Below are positions 21,166-30,194 of a stretch of DNA of 64,000 nucleotides, piece after piece. The notes under the pieces are model-generated. The model ran no database searches. It worked only from the letters and a program-made list of their open reading frames with translations, and was not told the DNA's origin. The stretch comes from Aphelidium insulamus. Its lineage: Eukaryota > Aphelidiomycota > Aphelidea > Aphelidiaceae. A program made the position numbers and the translations under genes. Each line of letters begins with the position of its first letter. Positions within the stretch are counted from its first letter, which is position 1. Location of the stretch: contig JAZDSV010000004.1 of NCBI GenBank assembly GCA_036784855.1, positions 62,001 through 126,000 on the forward strand, read 5' to 3'.

Positions 21166-21818
21166 TTAAAATGCTTCAGGACGGTGACTGGACAATTCTG
21201 CATTAGCCTGATTGAAAGCTCTCGACAAGCAGTACACGCCCTGGTTGGGATTCGTTCTCATGCACTCGTTGAAATACATATCAAACGGGTTGTCATCAGT
21301 GCCATGGGTTTGTCCGGAGTAAGATGCGCCGCCACTTCCCTGCGGCGTTACGGGCGACGTGCTGCCTGTAGTGGATCCTGGTTTACCCCAGCCCCAATAC
21401 TCAGACGGAGTAAGTGGCTCCCGATACAATCCTCCTGCCGTGCTATCCTGCTGCGGCTGATGGCCACTATTTGTCTGCTGGCGACGCGCCATGCTTGCGC
21501 CTGTCATTGGTCCCCAGAGCGTGGGTTGACACGAGCCGACGACACCCTGGTTCTACACACGGCGTCTCTGCCGCAATCATTACGCGGTACCTGGTGGCAA
21601 TGGGCGCGCGCGCGCAGAGCCAAGTTCGGAATGCCAAAGAACCATGATGGCGAGCATTGCCGTAGTCGCGGGTCATAAGTACAGCCAGAGTAGCCGTTGC
21701 ATCGGTTGGCAATCTGTTGCTCGTTGAGGCCGTTAATCTTTAATCGTTGACACATGAAATTCCAACCGTGAGCTCCGGCCATACACACGCTCAAAACAAG
21801 AAATGTTGCTTTGATCAT
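21166..21818 (-). pseudogene. Secreted Cys/Trp-module protein 4, frameshifted
   Basis: The ATG at 21818 opens a signal peptide (MIKATFLVLSVCMAGAHG). Module one is intact (CNGYSGCTYDPRLRQC, then FGIPNLALRARAHC). In module two the frame is lost right after GRDAVC, at about 21550: the expected C-x-W is missing and the remainder (GVVGSCQPTLWGPMTG, then WGWGKP and a C-terminal helix with FNECMRTNPNQG) lies in another frame. No intron with acceptable ends restores the frame. A small deletion that removed the conserved Trp codon is the likely cause. It is otherwise well preserved, so the event is recent, or it is a sequencing error. Confidence 0.7.
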
Positions 21819-22081
21819 TATTGTCTTACAAATACTTTTTGTCGACACCGTCGAAAGCAGCCTGCTTTTATGCGCAAACTGATCGTGCCGAGTTTGCATA
21901 TGAGCTGCGGAGAGCACCATCAACATCATTTGATCGGCTGCGGTGCATCGCTCTACTAATCTTCTCCGCGTGTGTTCAACCAAGCAAGCAAAAATTGTCA
22001 CTTCATAGTCCACTTTCTAATTAATACAAGTTGATATTTTGATAGTATTTTTTATATATAGATTAGCTGCACACTGCGGCA

Positions 22082-22993
22082 CTATAACATAGCTAGCTCT
22101 CCGGCCACCATCGACGGATCAGAAACAAAAGATAATGCATCTTGATAACATTTGCGAGATGGCATATGATACTGCATACATACTCGGAAATGCTTCCAGA
22201 ATAAGCCATCACGTTTCTCATCGAAAGATTGCATGCGGTTTATCTGCTCCCCGTACCATTCATCAGTTTGGCCTGGATTGTCGTCAATGAATTGAGCAAT
22301 TTCCTCATCAGAGATTGTGTTTAATGGTTGTGGAGTATTAGACGCGATGCTTGGCACTGGCTCGTGGGCCGACGGTTGTGTCGGTGACAGTCCTGACGGT
22401 GATGAGGAAGCAGGCACCGGTGAAACGTTGTGCAATCGCTGATAACCATGTCGACGTGGCCCAAATGAAAACATGCTCTTCAATGTCCCCCAATAAGATC
22501 GTTTGCATCCTTTGCGCGTCCATTTGCAAGTCGGATCCTCCACACAATCATCATAGCGGTGGCGGGCGCATCCTTTCCCTGGGACCTTGTCTGGTTGTGT
22601 CTCAGCTTGCGGCATATGTGGCGAAGAAGATGACTTGAATATACCGCCAGTTATTGAGTCCAACAGTGTAGGTTTGCACACTCCGCCATTTACTGTTGTG
22701 ATGTGTCGCAGAAACTTCCACTGACAGCTGGGAGTTGTGCGACACTGGTTGAGAGATAGCTGGCTGCATGGTGTTGTTTTAGCTGGACGTGCAGCGCTCG
22801 GTGTGCCGATAAATATCGATGGCTGGCAGGACATTAGCCGCTGGTCGTATGAGCAGCCTAGCAATGCTATGCATGCCTGTTGAAACGGTAAATCTCTGTT
22901 CTTCATATAGCGTCGATTCAGTTGTTCACATGCAGAGTGCCATGCACTAGCACCAGCCACAAAGACGCACAGCACAAGTAAAGCGCTAATCAT
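22082..22993 (-). CDS. Secreted Cys/Trp-module protein 5
   Basis: A 303-residue single-exon protein counted from ATG 22993 (MISALLVLCVFVAGASA signal peptide). The frame is open further upstream, but that part lacks features of coding sequence. Module one is C-x5-GCSYDQRLMSC with a changed FIGTPS in place of FGIPN. Module two is CSQLSLNQCRTTPSCQW to CKPTLLDSITG, and module three CARHRYDDCVEDPTCKW to CKRSYWGTLKSM. The C-terminus has the helix motif DNPGQTDEWYGEQINRM and an extra Cys-containing tail. Like protein 2 it has three modules. Function unknown. Confidence 0.8.
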   Translation of the reverse strand: MISALLVLCVFVAGASAWHSACEQLNRRYMKNRDLPFQQACIALLGCSYDQRLMSCQPSIFIGTPSAARPAKTTPCSQLSLNQCRTTPSCQWKFLRHITTVNGGVCKPTLLDSITGGIFKSSSSPHMPQAETQPDKVPGKGCARHRYDDCVEDPTCKWTRKGCKRSYWGTLKSMFSFGPRRHGYQRLHNVSPVPASSSPSGLSPTQPSAHEPVPSIASNTPQPLNTISDEEIAQFIDDNPGQTDEWYGEQINRMQSFDEKRDGLFWKHFRVCMQYHMPSRKCYQDALSFVSDPSMVAGELAML

Positions 22994-23387
22994 GGTCGAA
23001 TAGAATATGTAAGACCGAGAAGAAATGAAAGATTTAAATACCGCGGTCATTGACTTTATGCGGGACTGATCGTTAGGTCCGCAGCTCAGATGCACAGGTT
23101 CCATCGCGCTTTCCTGGTTGGCTATCAAAGCATCTGCGTGGGCCTGAAATGAATAGTTACATGGCCGCCTTAATACATACGTAGTGACGAAAGTAGCGCC
23201 ATAGTTACACAAAGAACGAATGTCCAGACTAGATACATGTGTTACTGCTGTCTGTCATGGGAAGCAGTGTTAATGCTGGCAAGCAGTCAGGCGTCGAAGC
23301 AAAAAAAAAGGCAAAAACAGAAAATGGCGCAGATTGAGAAGGCGCGCCACATTTGAGCGTTAGCGCATAGTTCAAGCTCTATTGCAA
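22994..23387. promoter_or_regulatory. Divergent region between two secreted genes
   Basis: About 390 bp. On the minus strand it has GCATAAAG at about 23058, CGATCAGT (23066-23073) and a degenerate CCAAT (GTTGGC on the plus strand, about 23120), matching the module upstream of 20901. I see no clear counterpart facing the plus-strand gene at 23388. Confidence 0.4.
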
Positions 23388-24761
23388 ATGGCTCCGCGGC
23401 ATATGGCGGCACCGTGTCGCCTCGTGCCGCTCTTGATGGCGCTGGTGGCAGCCATGTTATTGGTGGCAGTGGAGGGCGACGGTACGGTGAACCGCGGAAT
23501 TGTCGGGCGCCCGCCGGCGCCGAGAAAGAGTGACGGCCTGTTACGCCTGTTCGAGTTCCCTTGCGAGAAAAAGCGGCGCCACATCGATAATAACGTGCGT
23601 ATGGCGCTACGTGCCGCCAACTCGCAGCCGGTCAGCAATGTGGAGGTGACGGTGGCGCTGCTGTGGCGCCATTTTCAGGTGCTGGCTGCCGTGGAATACA
23701 TGCGCAACGAGCTGAACCATCGTTGCATGCCGCTCTACTTTCAGGTGCTGCGCCGCAACTACCGCAAGTACCTGGCGCTGTACACCGCGCTTCAAAGCGC
23801 CCTGGCAACGCGCCTTTCGCCCCAACAGATGAACATGCTATACAAGTACTCCACGTCGTCGGCTGCCAACGCGGTTGCACGTCCGCGAGAATTCCCGCAC
23901 ATAAACGCCATGTGCTCCGGTACCTGCCCGGAACCGGAGGACGACTACGACTACGGCTACTACGGCGACGACGACGACACGGTGTTGAAAGGCGGAACTA
24001 ATCGGCGTGACGTGGAAATCACTGCAGACAACCCTGCAGAAGCCAGAAACCCAGATGACAACGCTGCCGACAACACTGCCGACAACACCGTCAAGAACAC
24101 TGTTGAAAACAGTCATGATAACACCGTCAAGAAAAACGCGGCAGACAAGACGGTGGCGGTCAGGGTGGACGGGGATGGTGTGTTACGCGTGCCTCACTCG
24201 AACGAGAAAAGGTTTCTCAACGTTCTGGTGCACAAGCTGGGCCTGCCCGCCGGTCCAGTCAATGACTTCCTCGCCAACCGCAGAAAGGCAAAACAAGAAG
24301 AAGCACTGCATGCACACCCACACCACCAGCGCACCAGCGTCCAGCCCACGTGCTCAGGGTTCGGTGTGACGTGTCATTGTGCACAGGAAGTGGACAGGGA
24401 AGCTGGTCTGGAAGGTGACGAGACCCAAGGCCGTAGTGACGACGCCGGCAAGCGATGGTGGTGGCAGCGCTGGTGGCATGGAGTGCGCAAGTGGTGGCGC
24501 AGCGTGCGTGGGCGGCACTGTTCCGTGGACGCCGAGTGCTGCGGTACCGATGTCTGCGAGACCATCTACGACAAGGGCCGCGTGCAGGCCGGCTGTGGCA
24601 GCTATGACGTGGACAGCAGGGATTGTTGCCAGTGCGAGGGACGCGGCAGGCTGTGTGCTCAACGGTGTGATCAGCGCGCGCAACAGCGATGCGTGCCGTG
24701 GTGCCGGCCCAGCTCGCGGTGTACCCGGCAGAACAGCAATGGGGAAGCTAATAGACATTAG
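23388..24761 (+). CDS. Secreted protein with Trp-rich cationic segment and Cys-rich tail
   Basis: A single-exon 457-residue protein from ATG 23388. A signal peptide with a long hydrophobic core (LVPLLMALVAAMLLVAVEG) leads. An N-terminal helical region (about 40-165) follows, then an acidic Asp/Tyr stretch and an Asn/Asp/Thr repeat of the form DNTADNTVKNTVENS. Near 365 comes a dense Trp/Arg/Lys segment (KRWWWQRWWHGVRKWWRS). The tail after it is Cys-rich (CSVDAECCGTDVC, CGSYDVDSRDCCQC and more). Trp/Arg-dense segments are typical of membrane-active peptides and the C-x5-CC pattern of disulfide knots, but no family is recognised. It is the only plus-strand gene among the secreted clusters here. 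Confidence 0.75.
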   Translation: MAPRHMAAPCRLVPLLMALVAAMLLVAVEGDGTVNRGIVGRPPAPRKSDGLLRLFEFPCEKKRRHIDNNVRMALRAANSQPVSNVEVTVALLWRHFQVLAAVEYMRNELNHRCMPLYFQVLRRNYRKYLALYTALQSALATRLSPQQMNMLYKYSTSSAANAVARPREFPHINAMCSGTCPEPEDDYDYGYYGDDDDTVLKGGTNRRDVEITADNPAEARNPDDNAADNTADNTVKNTVENSHDNTVKKNAADKTVAVRVDGDGVLRVPHSNEKRFLNVLVHKLGLPAGPVNDFLANRRKAKQEEALHAHPHHQRTSVQPTCSGFGVTCHCAQEVDREAGLEGDETQGRSDDAGKRWWWQRWWHGVRKWWRSVRGRHCSVDAECCGTDVCETIYDKGRVQAGCGSYDVDSRDCCQCEGRGRLCAQRCDQRAQQRCVPWCRPSSRCTRQNSNGEANRH

Positions 24762-24860
24762 CAGGCAGTTATTATTATTTTATGGATTGCATTAAGTAAT
24801 GTATGCGCACGGCAAGTGCTGCTCAGGTGCTCTCTCTCACTGTGAAACGGTTCAGGCAGC

Positions 24861-25649
24861 TCATTGCTGACGCGATGGCATCCCCATTCTCGACAGTTTT
24901 AGCGGCGGGAAGATCGGTTTGGTGCGCTGCTGCTTCGCGGGCCTCCTTGTGCCCTTAACTGTAATTAGCGGGGCAGTGACAGAATTACTGCCTTCGAAAT
25001 CGTTTGACATCTTATTCTGCCCTGCATTGCCAGCTACTGGCGTGCTTGGCGCCGTCGGCACTTGCGTCTGCTTATCCTTGGTGTCAACACCGAGTGTTTT
25101 CCCAACCGCCGTCATGTCGTCGTTGGCATCTTTACGGCCGCGAGTGTTGCGTATCATGCTGCCCCAGTTGACCACGCAGTGTCGCTTGATCACACCGCCC
25201 CAGATACAGACACGCGTGCGCGCTTTGCACGCATCCTCCGCCTTCATACTGTGACACAGTTTACGAATATCGCCCACGTACTTGCCCAGCCCGAGTCGCA
25301 GCATCCCCGGCGCATGACACTTGTTCTCCTCGGTGTAGTCGCAGCCGGGTGTTCTCATACAGGTCGTCTTGACTTTCTGCACGCGCTTGTTCGGCGAGTC
25401 AAACAGACGGCGGATGCCGGGGACCTTGTGCGCGATGCGCCGGATGGTCTGCATGATTGTGCCCTCGTTCACGTCACGGCAGCGACGATTAATACCGGTC
25501 AGCTTCCACAGCGGGTATGCGCCCATTGTTAGTGCGGTGGCGCCCGTGGCTACCAGTCCGTCCCAAACGGCGCGCGTGTATCCCGCGTCCACTGCAGACA
25601 GTGTCACTGCCAGTGCCGCTCCGAGTATCGCGATGGTTGTCCAGTGCAT
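24861..25649 (-). CDS. MHWTT secreted protein family, copy 1
   Basis: A 262-residue single-exon protein from ATG 25649 (TATATATA lies right before it). The signal peptide MHWTTIAILGAALAVTLSAVDA is nearly shared with copy 2. A second hydrophobic stretch follows, then LTGINRRCRDVNEGT and SPNKRVQKVKTTC. Cysteine module one is C-x5-CDYTEENKC. Module two is CHSMKAEDACKARTRVCIW to CVVNWGSMI. These two modules have the same spacing and the same CxW and W-x-S-M hallmarks as the secreted cluster at 17.4-23 kb. The C-terminus is a variable Thr/Lys-rich tail. Function unknown. Confidence 0.8.
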   Translation of the reverse strand: MHWTTIAILGAALAVTLSAVDAGYTRAVWDGLVATGATALTMGAYPLWKLTGINRRCRDVNEGTIMQTIRRIAHKVPGIRRLFDSPNKRVQKVKTTCMRTPGCDYTEENKCHAPGMLRLGLGKYVGDIRKLCHSMKAEDACKARTRVCIWGGVIKRHCVVNWGSMIRNTRGRKDANDDMTAVGKTLGVDTKDKQTQVPTAPSTPVAGNAGQNKMSNDFEGSNSVTAPLITVKGTRRPAKQQRTKPIFPPLKLSRMGMPSRQQ

Positions 25650-26079
25650 ATATATATATATGTAAATCAACTTCTCAGTAAGTAAGAGTTTATAGTAAAT
25701 AGAGCAAGAAAAAATCGATAGAACGGGAAATTGCGCGCATGACGAGCGCTTTTTATAGCCACGACAGGGGCCTGGCGCGTGCTCGCCTTCTGACTCGATG
25801 TGATTGGTGGAAATTGTACGCGTGCTTCCGTGACGCATTATGATTGGCTGATGCGGCGTCCTCTGCATCCTGGCGCTGTCACGCTGCCATTCAAGTGCCT
25901 GGTGCGTGACTGGTCATTTCTAGAGAATGACGCTCCTGCATTCTGAAACTGGAAATAATACTTGTATGTAATGGCTATAAGTATATGTAACAATATATCA
26001 GAATCTATATATGGATAAAGCTTTATATGTGATATATAAATTATATAGCTTTATATAGGTTTGGTGTGCAATTGAGATG
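25650..26079. promoter_or_regulatory. Promoter of MHWTT copy 1
   Basis: On the coding strand: two CCAATC boxes (complements at 25802-25807 and 25842-25847), then GGCTATAAAAAG as a TATA box near 25755. It is AT-rich toward 26079, with TATATAG runs beyond the end of copy 2. No gene seen. Confidence 0.55.
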
Positions 26080-26994
26080 CTAGTCAAAAGCGTTTTCCAC
26101 GTGATGCATTTGAAGCGGGGTGCCAAATAGGTCGTTGGCAAGCTCCTGGAAGTGAGCGGGAGATTGCGGTGCACTGCCGTATGCGCTTGAAGTTGCTGAT
26201 GTCTCGGCGCTCCCAGAATGAAGTTTATCGATAGCTTTTCTGTGAGCGCTGCCTGTCTCTTGAATGGATTTTTTTGCATCGCGCGATGCGGGCGACACTC
26301 CCATACTCTCGAACGCTCGATCTACCAATTCCTGAAAGGGATCTGCCTTATGTGCTCCGGCAGAGCCGTCACTACGATGAGAGGCACCCTCGCTGGGTGT
26401 AACAGAGGATCCAGCTTCGATATCCGATTCATATTGCGAACGCTGTTTTTTCCGCGGCATCTCGTCATTGATATGGTCCCCGCCGCGAGTGTTGAGGATC
26501 ATACGGCCCCAGTTGACCACACAGTGCCGCTTGATTGACCCTTCCCAGATGCAGACTTTTTTGCGCGATTCACACTCGTCTTCGGTTCGCAAGCTGTGGC
26601 ACAGAGCACGGATGTCGCCCACGTATTTACCCAAACCAAGTCGAAGGAAACCGGGCGCATGGCACTTGTCCTTCTTTGTGTCGTCGCATCCGGGCGCCTT
26701 TCTACAAGCACGTTTGACTGTTCCTCTGCGCTTATTCGGCGAGTCAAACAAGCGCCGCAAGCCGGGGATCTTGTGAGCGGCGAGTCGAATCTTCTGCATA
26801 ATTGTTCCATCGTTGATGTCGCGACAGCGGCGATTTATACCCGTCAGCATCCACAGTGGGAGCAGACCCGCAGTGACTGCCGTGGCACCCGCCGCGAACA
26901 TACCATCCAGCACTGCACGAGTATATCCCGCATCAACTGCTGACAATGTCACCGCGAGTACGGCTGCCAGTGTTCCGATCGTTGTCCAATGCAT
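26080..26994 (-). CDS. MHWTT secreted protein family, copy 2
   Basis: A 304-residue single-exon paralogue of the gene at 24861. Shared blocks: MHWTTI signal peptide ending LSAVDA, GYTRAV, LTGINRRCRDINDGT, RLFDSPNKR, CDDTKKDKCHAPG, RLGLGKYVGDI, and module two CHSLRTEDECESRKKVCIW to CVVNWGRMI. In module one the usual Tyr after the middle Cys is Asp. The C-terminal 120 residues are Ser/Ala/His-rich and unrelated to copy 1, so the tails evolve much faster than the Cys core. I see no good CCAAT box upstream. Function unknown. Confidence 0.8.
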   Translation of the reverse strand: MHWTTIGTLAAVLAVTLSAVDAGYTRAVLDGMFAAGATAVTAGLLPLWMLTGINRRCRDINDGTIMQKIRLAAHKIPGLRRLFDSPNKRRGTVKRACRKAPGCDDTKKDKCHAPGFLRLGLGKYVGDIRALCHSLRTEDECESRKKVCIWEGSIKRHCVVNWGRMILNTRGGDHINDEMPRKKQRSQYESDIEAGSSVTPSEGASHRSDGSAGAHKADPFQELVDRAFESMGVSPASRDAKKSIQETGSAHRKAIDKLHSGSAETSATSSAYGSAPQSPAHFQELANDLFGTPLQMHHVENAFD

Positions 26995-27322
26995 TAAAGC
27001 GGTAGAAGTGTTGATGTGAAGGATGGATGGAATGTGCGCTGCAAAATTTAAATGTACTTTCTGTTCACGTGCTCACCACGTGCTCGCATAGCTTCGCTAA
27101 TTGAACTGCCCCTGCGCGTTTCACCAGAAGAAATCCATTGAGTCAGGACTGCCTACTTTCGCACCTTGTTTGAATTTTTACTACTTAAGACTTGTAGATT
27201 CTATCATTTTAAAACAATAATGCAATTTCATATTTTTGTATTATCACGTATGTGATATGCTAATGTATGTGCGTGGAACACAGATGGGTGCTCCTAATAG
27301 TATGCTCCATGCTAATGAACAC
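26995..27322. other. Spacer between MHWTT copies 2 and 3
   Basis: About 330 bp. Two CACGTG-type words lie near 27066 and 27081 (CACGTGCTC, twice). No CCAAT box and no gene seen. Confidence 0.35.
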
Positions 27323-28159
27323 TTATTGTCGAATCGGCGAGGTTGTCGGTTGCTCACCAAAGTAAGCCTTGAATACTTGGTTCAGCAACTCGTCACCGTT
27401 ACTATTCGGCGTACTTCTGATGCTCGAGGACCCACCATTAGTAGCTGCTCCATGTTTTTCCTGATTATAGGCGTCATTTTTACTCGGATTGCCGGACTTG
27501 AGCCCGTGTGGTGCATTATCTGCCGTTGACTCTGGCGGGAAAAAAGTCTTTTTTGCTGAACCATGAGCCGGTGTTCTGTCAACAGGTGTGTTTGGTGCGG
27601 TGGATGGCAGTGGCAGTGGCAGTGTGTCATTGAACGAATCGCGACCACGAGTGCCGCGAATTTTGTTCAAGACGCGCGCCTTGCAGTGAGCTTCACCGCC
27701 AAACAAGCGACCAGTCCATGTGCAGACACCTTTCCGCTCCTTGCACTTTTCCTTGTCCAGACTGCTGCACAGCTTATTCAAGTCATTCGAAAATTTCGTC
27801 AGGCCGAGGATTCCGTCAGACTTGCACTTTTTATTTTCCTCGTTGTACACGCATCCTGGCGTGGTCTGGCATCCGACCTTGACACCTTCTTGACGCGCTT
27901 TGGGCGACTTGATCAGCCGGCCCAGCACGGGAATTTTGCTCAAGAATTTGCGCATTAGTTTGAATAAGGTACCTTCGTTAAAGTCATGACAGCGACGACT
28001 CACGCCAGTCATCTTCCACAACAAGTAAAACGGGCCGGTGATGGAGGAAGCTCCAGCTATAATTGCAGCATCCCATCCGTCACGGAGTATTTCCCCATGC
28101 ACAGTCGAGACTGCAACGGACAGTGTCACTGTCGCAATCGCAATTGTCGTCCAGTGCAT
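27323..28159 (-). CDS. MHWTT secreted protein family, copy 3
   Basis: A 278-residue single-exon member from ATG 28159. Signal peptide MHWTTIAIATVTLSVAVSTVHG. Retained blocks: MTGVSRRCHDFNEGT, IKSPKARQEGVKVGC, CVYNEENKKC, LCSSLDKEKCKERKGVCTW and a fourth Cys (EAHC), then KIRGTRGRDSFND. Here W-x-S-M has become VLNKI. The tail is Asn/Ser/Pro-rich. It is the most divergent of the three copies, so copies 1 and 2 are the younger pair. Two CCAAT boxes and a TATAAATA box lie upstream. Function unknown. Confidence 0.8.
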   Translation of the reverse strand: MHWTTIAIATVTLSVAVSTVHGEILRDGWDAAIIAGASSITGPFYLLWKMTGVSRRCHDFNEGTLFKLMRKFLSKIPVLGRLIKSPKARQEGVKVGCQTTPGCVYNEENKKCKSDGILGLTKFSNDLNKLCSSLDKEKCKERKGVCTWTGRLFGGEAHCKARVLNKIRGTRGRDSFNDTLPLPLPSTAPNTPVDRTPAHGSAKKTFFPPESTADNAPHGLKSGNPSKNDAYNQEKHGAATNGGSSSIRSTPNSNGDELLNQVFKAYFGEQPTTSPIRQ

Positions 28160-28589
28160 ATTTAAGTTCAATTAAGTGGTGATTTGCGAATGAAAGAGCA
28201 GGTCTGAAAATTGAAGACTTGGATAAAGTAAGCAAAAGTATTGATGAAGCGGAAGGAGCAAATAGGACAGCGCTATTTATACTCGCGGCAGTGCATCCCC
28301 GCGTGCTCAAGTTCAGCGGCTCTGTGATTGGTCAAGTGATGCACGTGTCGGATTCCCGCCCTGTGATTGGCTGCAGATCTTTTGCATTCCCAACTTTGCA
28401 GCCTGCATCGGCATCTGCATCCTACCACTTATATAGCGGCCATGCAGGGACTCTGTTTCAATGTATTTTGAATTTTAAGTACTGAATAAAAGGACTTTCT
28501 GTCTAGCGTTGCGTAGAGTGCGTGTATATGCAGAGGAGCACGGACAATCACTCCATACTTAGTAACATCGACCATTAACACCGCATAAT
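28160..28589. promoter_or_regulatory. Divergent promoter region, MHWTT copy 3 and FAD enzyme
   Basis: Coding-strand elements for copy 3: CCAATC complements at 28326-28331 and 28365-28370, and GAGTATAAATAGC (TATA box) near 28275. Nothing similar faces the plus-strand oxygenase gene. Confidence 0.55.
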
Positions 28590-30084
28590 ATGGACGAGCC
28601 ACGCGTTGTAATCCTTGGCGCGGGGCTGGCCGGCCTGGTGCTGGCGCTGGCACTGGAACACCATGTCGGCATCAAGGCGGAAATATTTGAGCAGGCACCC
28701 AGCTTTGGTATCGCATGAGCGTACATATTCTTATAGCGCCTTACCTGAGTGGATGCAGACTCCAACGCCGGCGGCGCCATTGGACTCTACCCGAACGGGC
28801 TGCGAGTACTGCGCGACATTTCACCGCAGCTCCTGGAGGATGTGAGTGACAAGGCGTGGACCTGCATATACACGCTGTAACAAGTGGTGTGTGTGTGTGT
28901 AGGTGCGGGCAGTTGCCTACCCATACTTGAACCGGCGATGGATGCGCCATGACGGCACCGAAGTTGCATGCGGCGACGAGTCCAAGCTGTGCCCCACTGA
29001 GGGCGACTGGCCACAGCTGGCATCGGTGGGAATCAGACGATGGCGCCTGCAGAAGGTTCTGTGTGATCACGTGGCGGCACGCGGGATGCGCATCCACTTT
29101 GGCAAACGGGTCGAGCGCGTGGACACGGAACCACCACACGGCGGCACGGTGTATGCGGTGCACTTTGCCGACGGCAGCTGCCAAGAGTTTGACATTGTGT
29201 TTGGCGCGGACGGCGTAAAGTCAAAGACGCGCGACTTTGTTCACAGCGACAACAGCGCCCAGGTTGCCCCCGCCTACACCGGCATCACGTACGCACCTCT
29301 TATATGCATGCTGGATGTACGAGACACGCCTAACTATCATCAAAGGTGCCTGATGGGAGCGGCCAAGATTGCGCGGCCGGTGCGAGGCATTTGTTTCCCC
29401 AGCGCGGCCACGACAAAGTGCCACGCCTGCTACTACCCAACCGGGCCCGCGGAACAAGTGTTCCAGATATTCTTCCCCACCGCCGAGCGCCCCGAAACGT
29501 GGGGAACGCTGGGCGAGGCCGAGGCAAAGAAGGAGTGTACCGAGCTGGCCAAGCAGCTGGAACGCGATGGCTGGCACACCGACTTTATCCAACCCATTCA
29601 GCAGGCGGAGAATGTTTTGCGGGTGGGGTTGCGTGCCCGGGAACCGCTGGACCGCTGGGTGCGTGGCCGGGTGGTGCTGCTGGGCGATGCGGCACACCCG
29701 CCCGTCCCCTACATTGGCCAGGGTGCGATGATGGCGTTTGAGGACGCGGGTGTGCTGGCACTGCTACTCAAACAGCATTATCGCTCCGCCGCCACTGCCA
29801 AGGGACCCCAAGCGGCCATGGCCGACTTTGACAATGCCATGGCGCTGTATGAACAGTTGCGTATTCCACGCGCACGCTCCGTCCTCGGTGCCAGTCACAA
29901 ACTGGGTGCCACGCAGCAGTTGCGTGCCGACAGCTGGCTGTACAACTGGTTGCGCGAGTGGGCCATCTGGCTGCAGGTCAAGTGGTACGGCACGCTGCCC
30001 ATCATGCTGCCCGGGGCCGCCCACAACTATGCCGATGGTGTGGCGCAGCTTGCTGGCGGTGACGCCACCAGTCTGCAGCACTAA
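28590..30084 (+). CDS. FAD-dependent monooxygenase, PHBH/salicylate hydroxylase fold
   Basis: Three exons (28590-28707, 28759-28841, 28903-30084) give 460 residues. The N-terminus has VVILGAGLAGLVLALALE, the GxGxxG dinucleotide-binding motif, with E at the end of the following strand (IFEQAP). FGADGVKSKTRD is the DG motif of the family and VVLLGDAAHPPVPYIGQGA the GD motif that contacts FAD ribose. FAD hydroxylases of this fold oxidise aromatic or related small molecules using NAD(P)H and oxygen. The substrate cannot be told. A hydrophobic stretch near the C-terminus could be a membrane contact. It ends 110 bp from the convergent DHX34 gene. Confidence 0.88.
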
Positions 30085-30194
30085 GCATCACCATCCATTC
30101 GATATAAATTAACTTGAACTTGGCTGTATTGCAAGCCTTTGTACTTCGAACTTTAGTATAATGTTGTTCTACTATGCTATAAACAAGATATATA

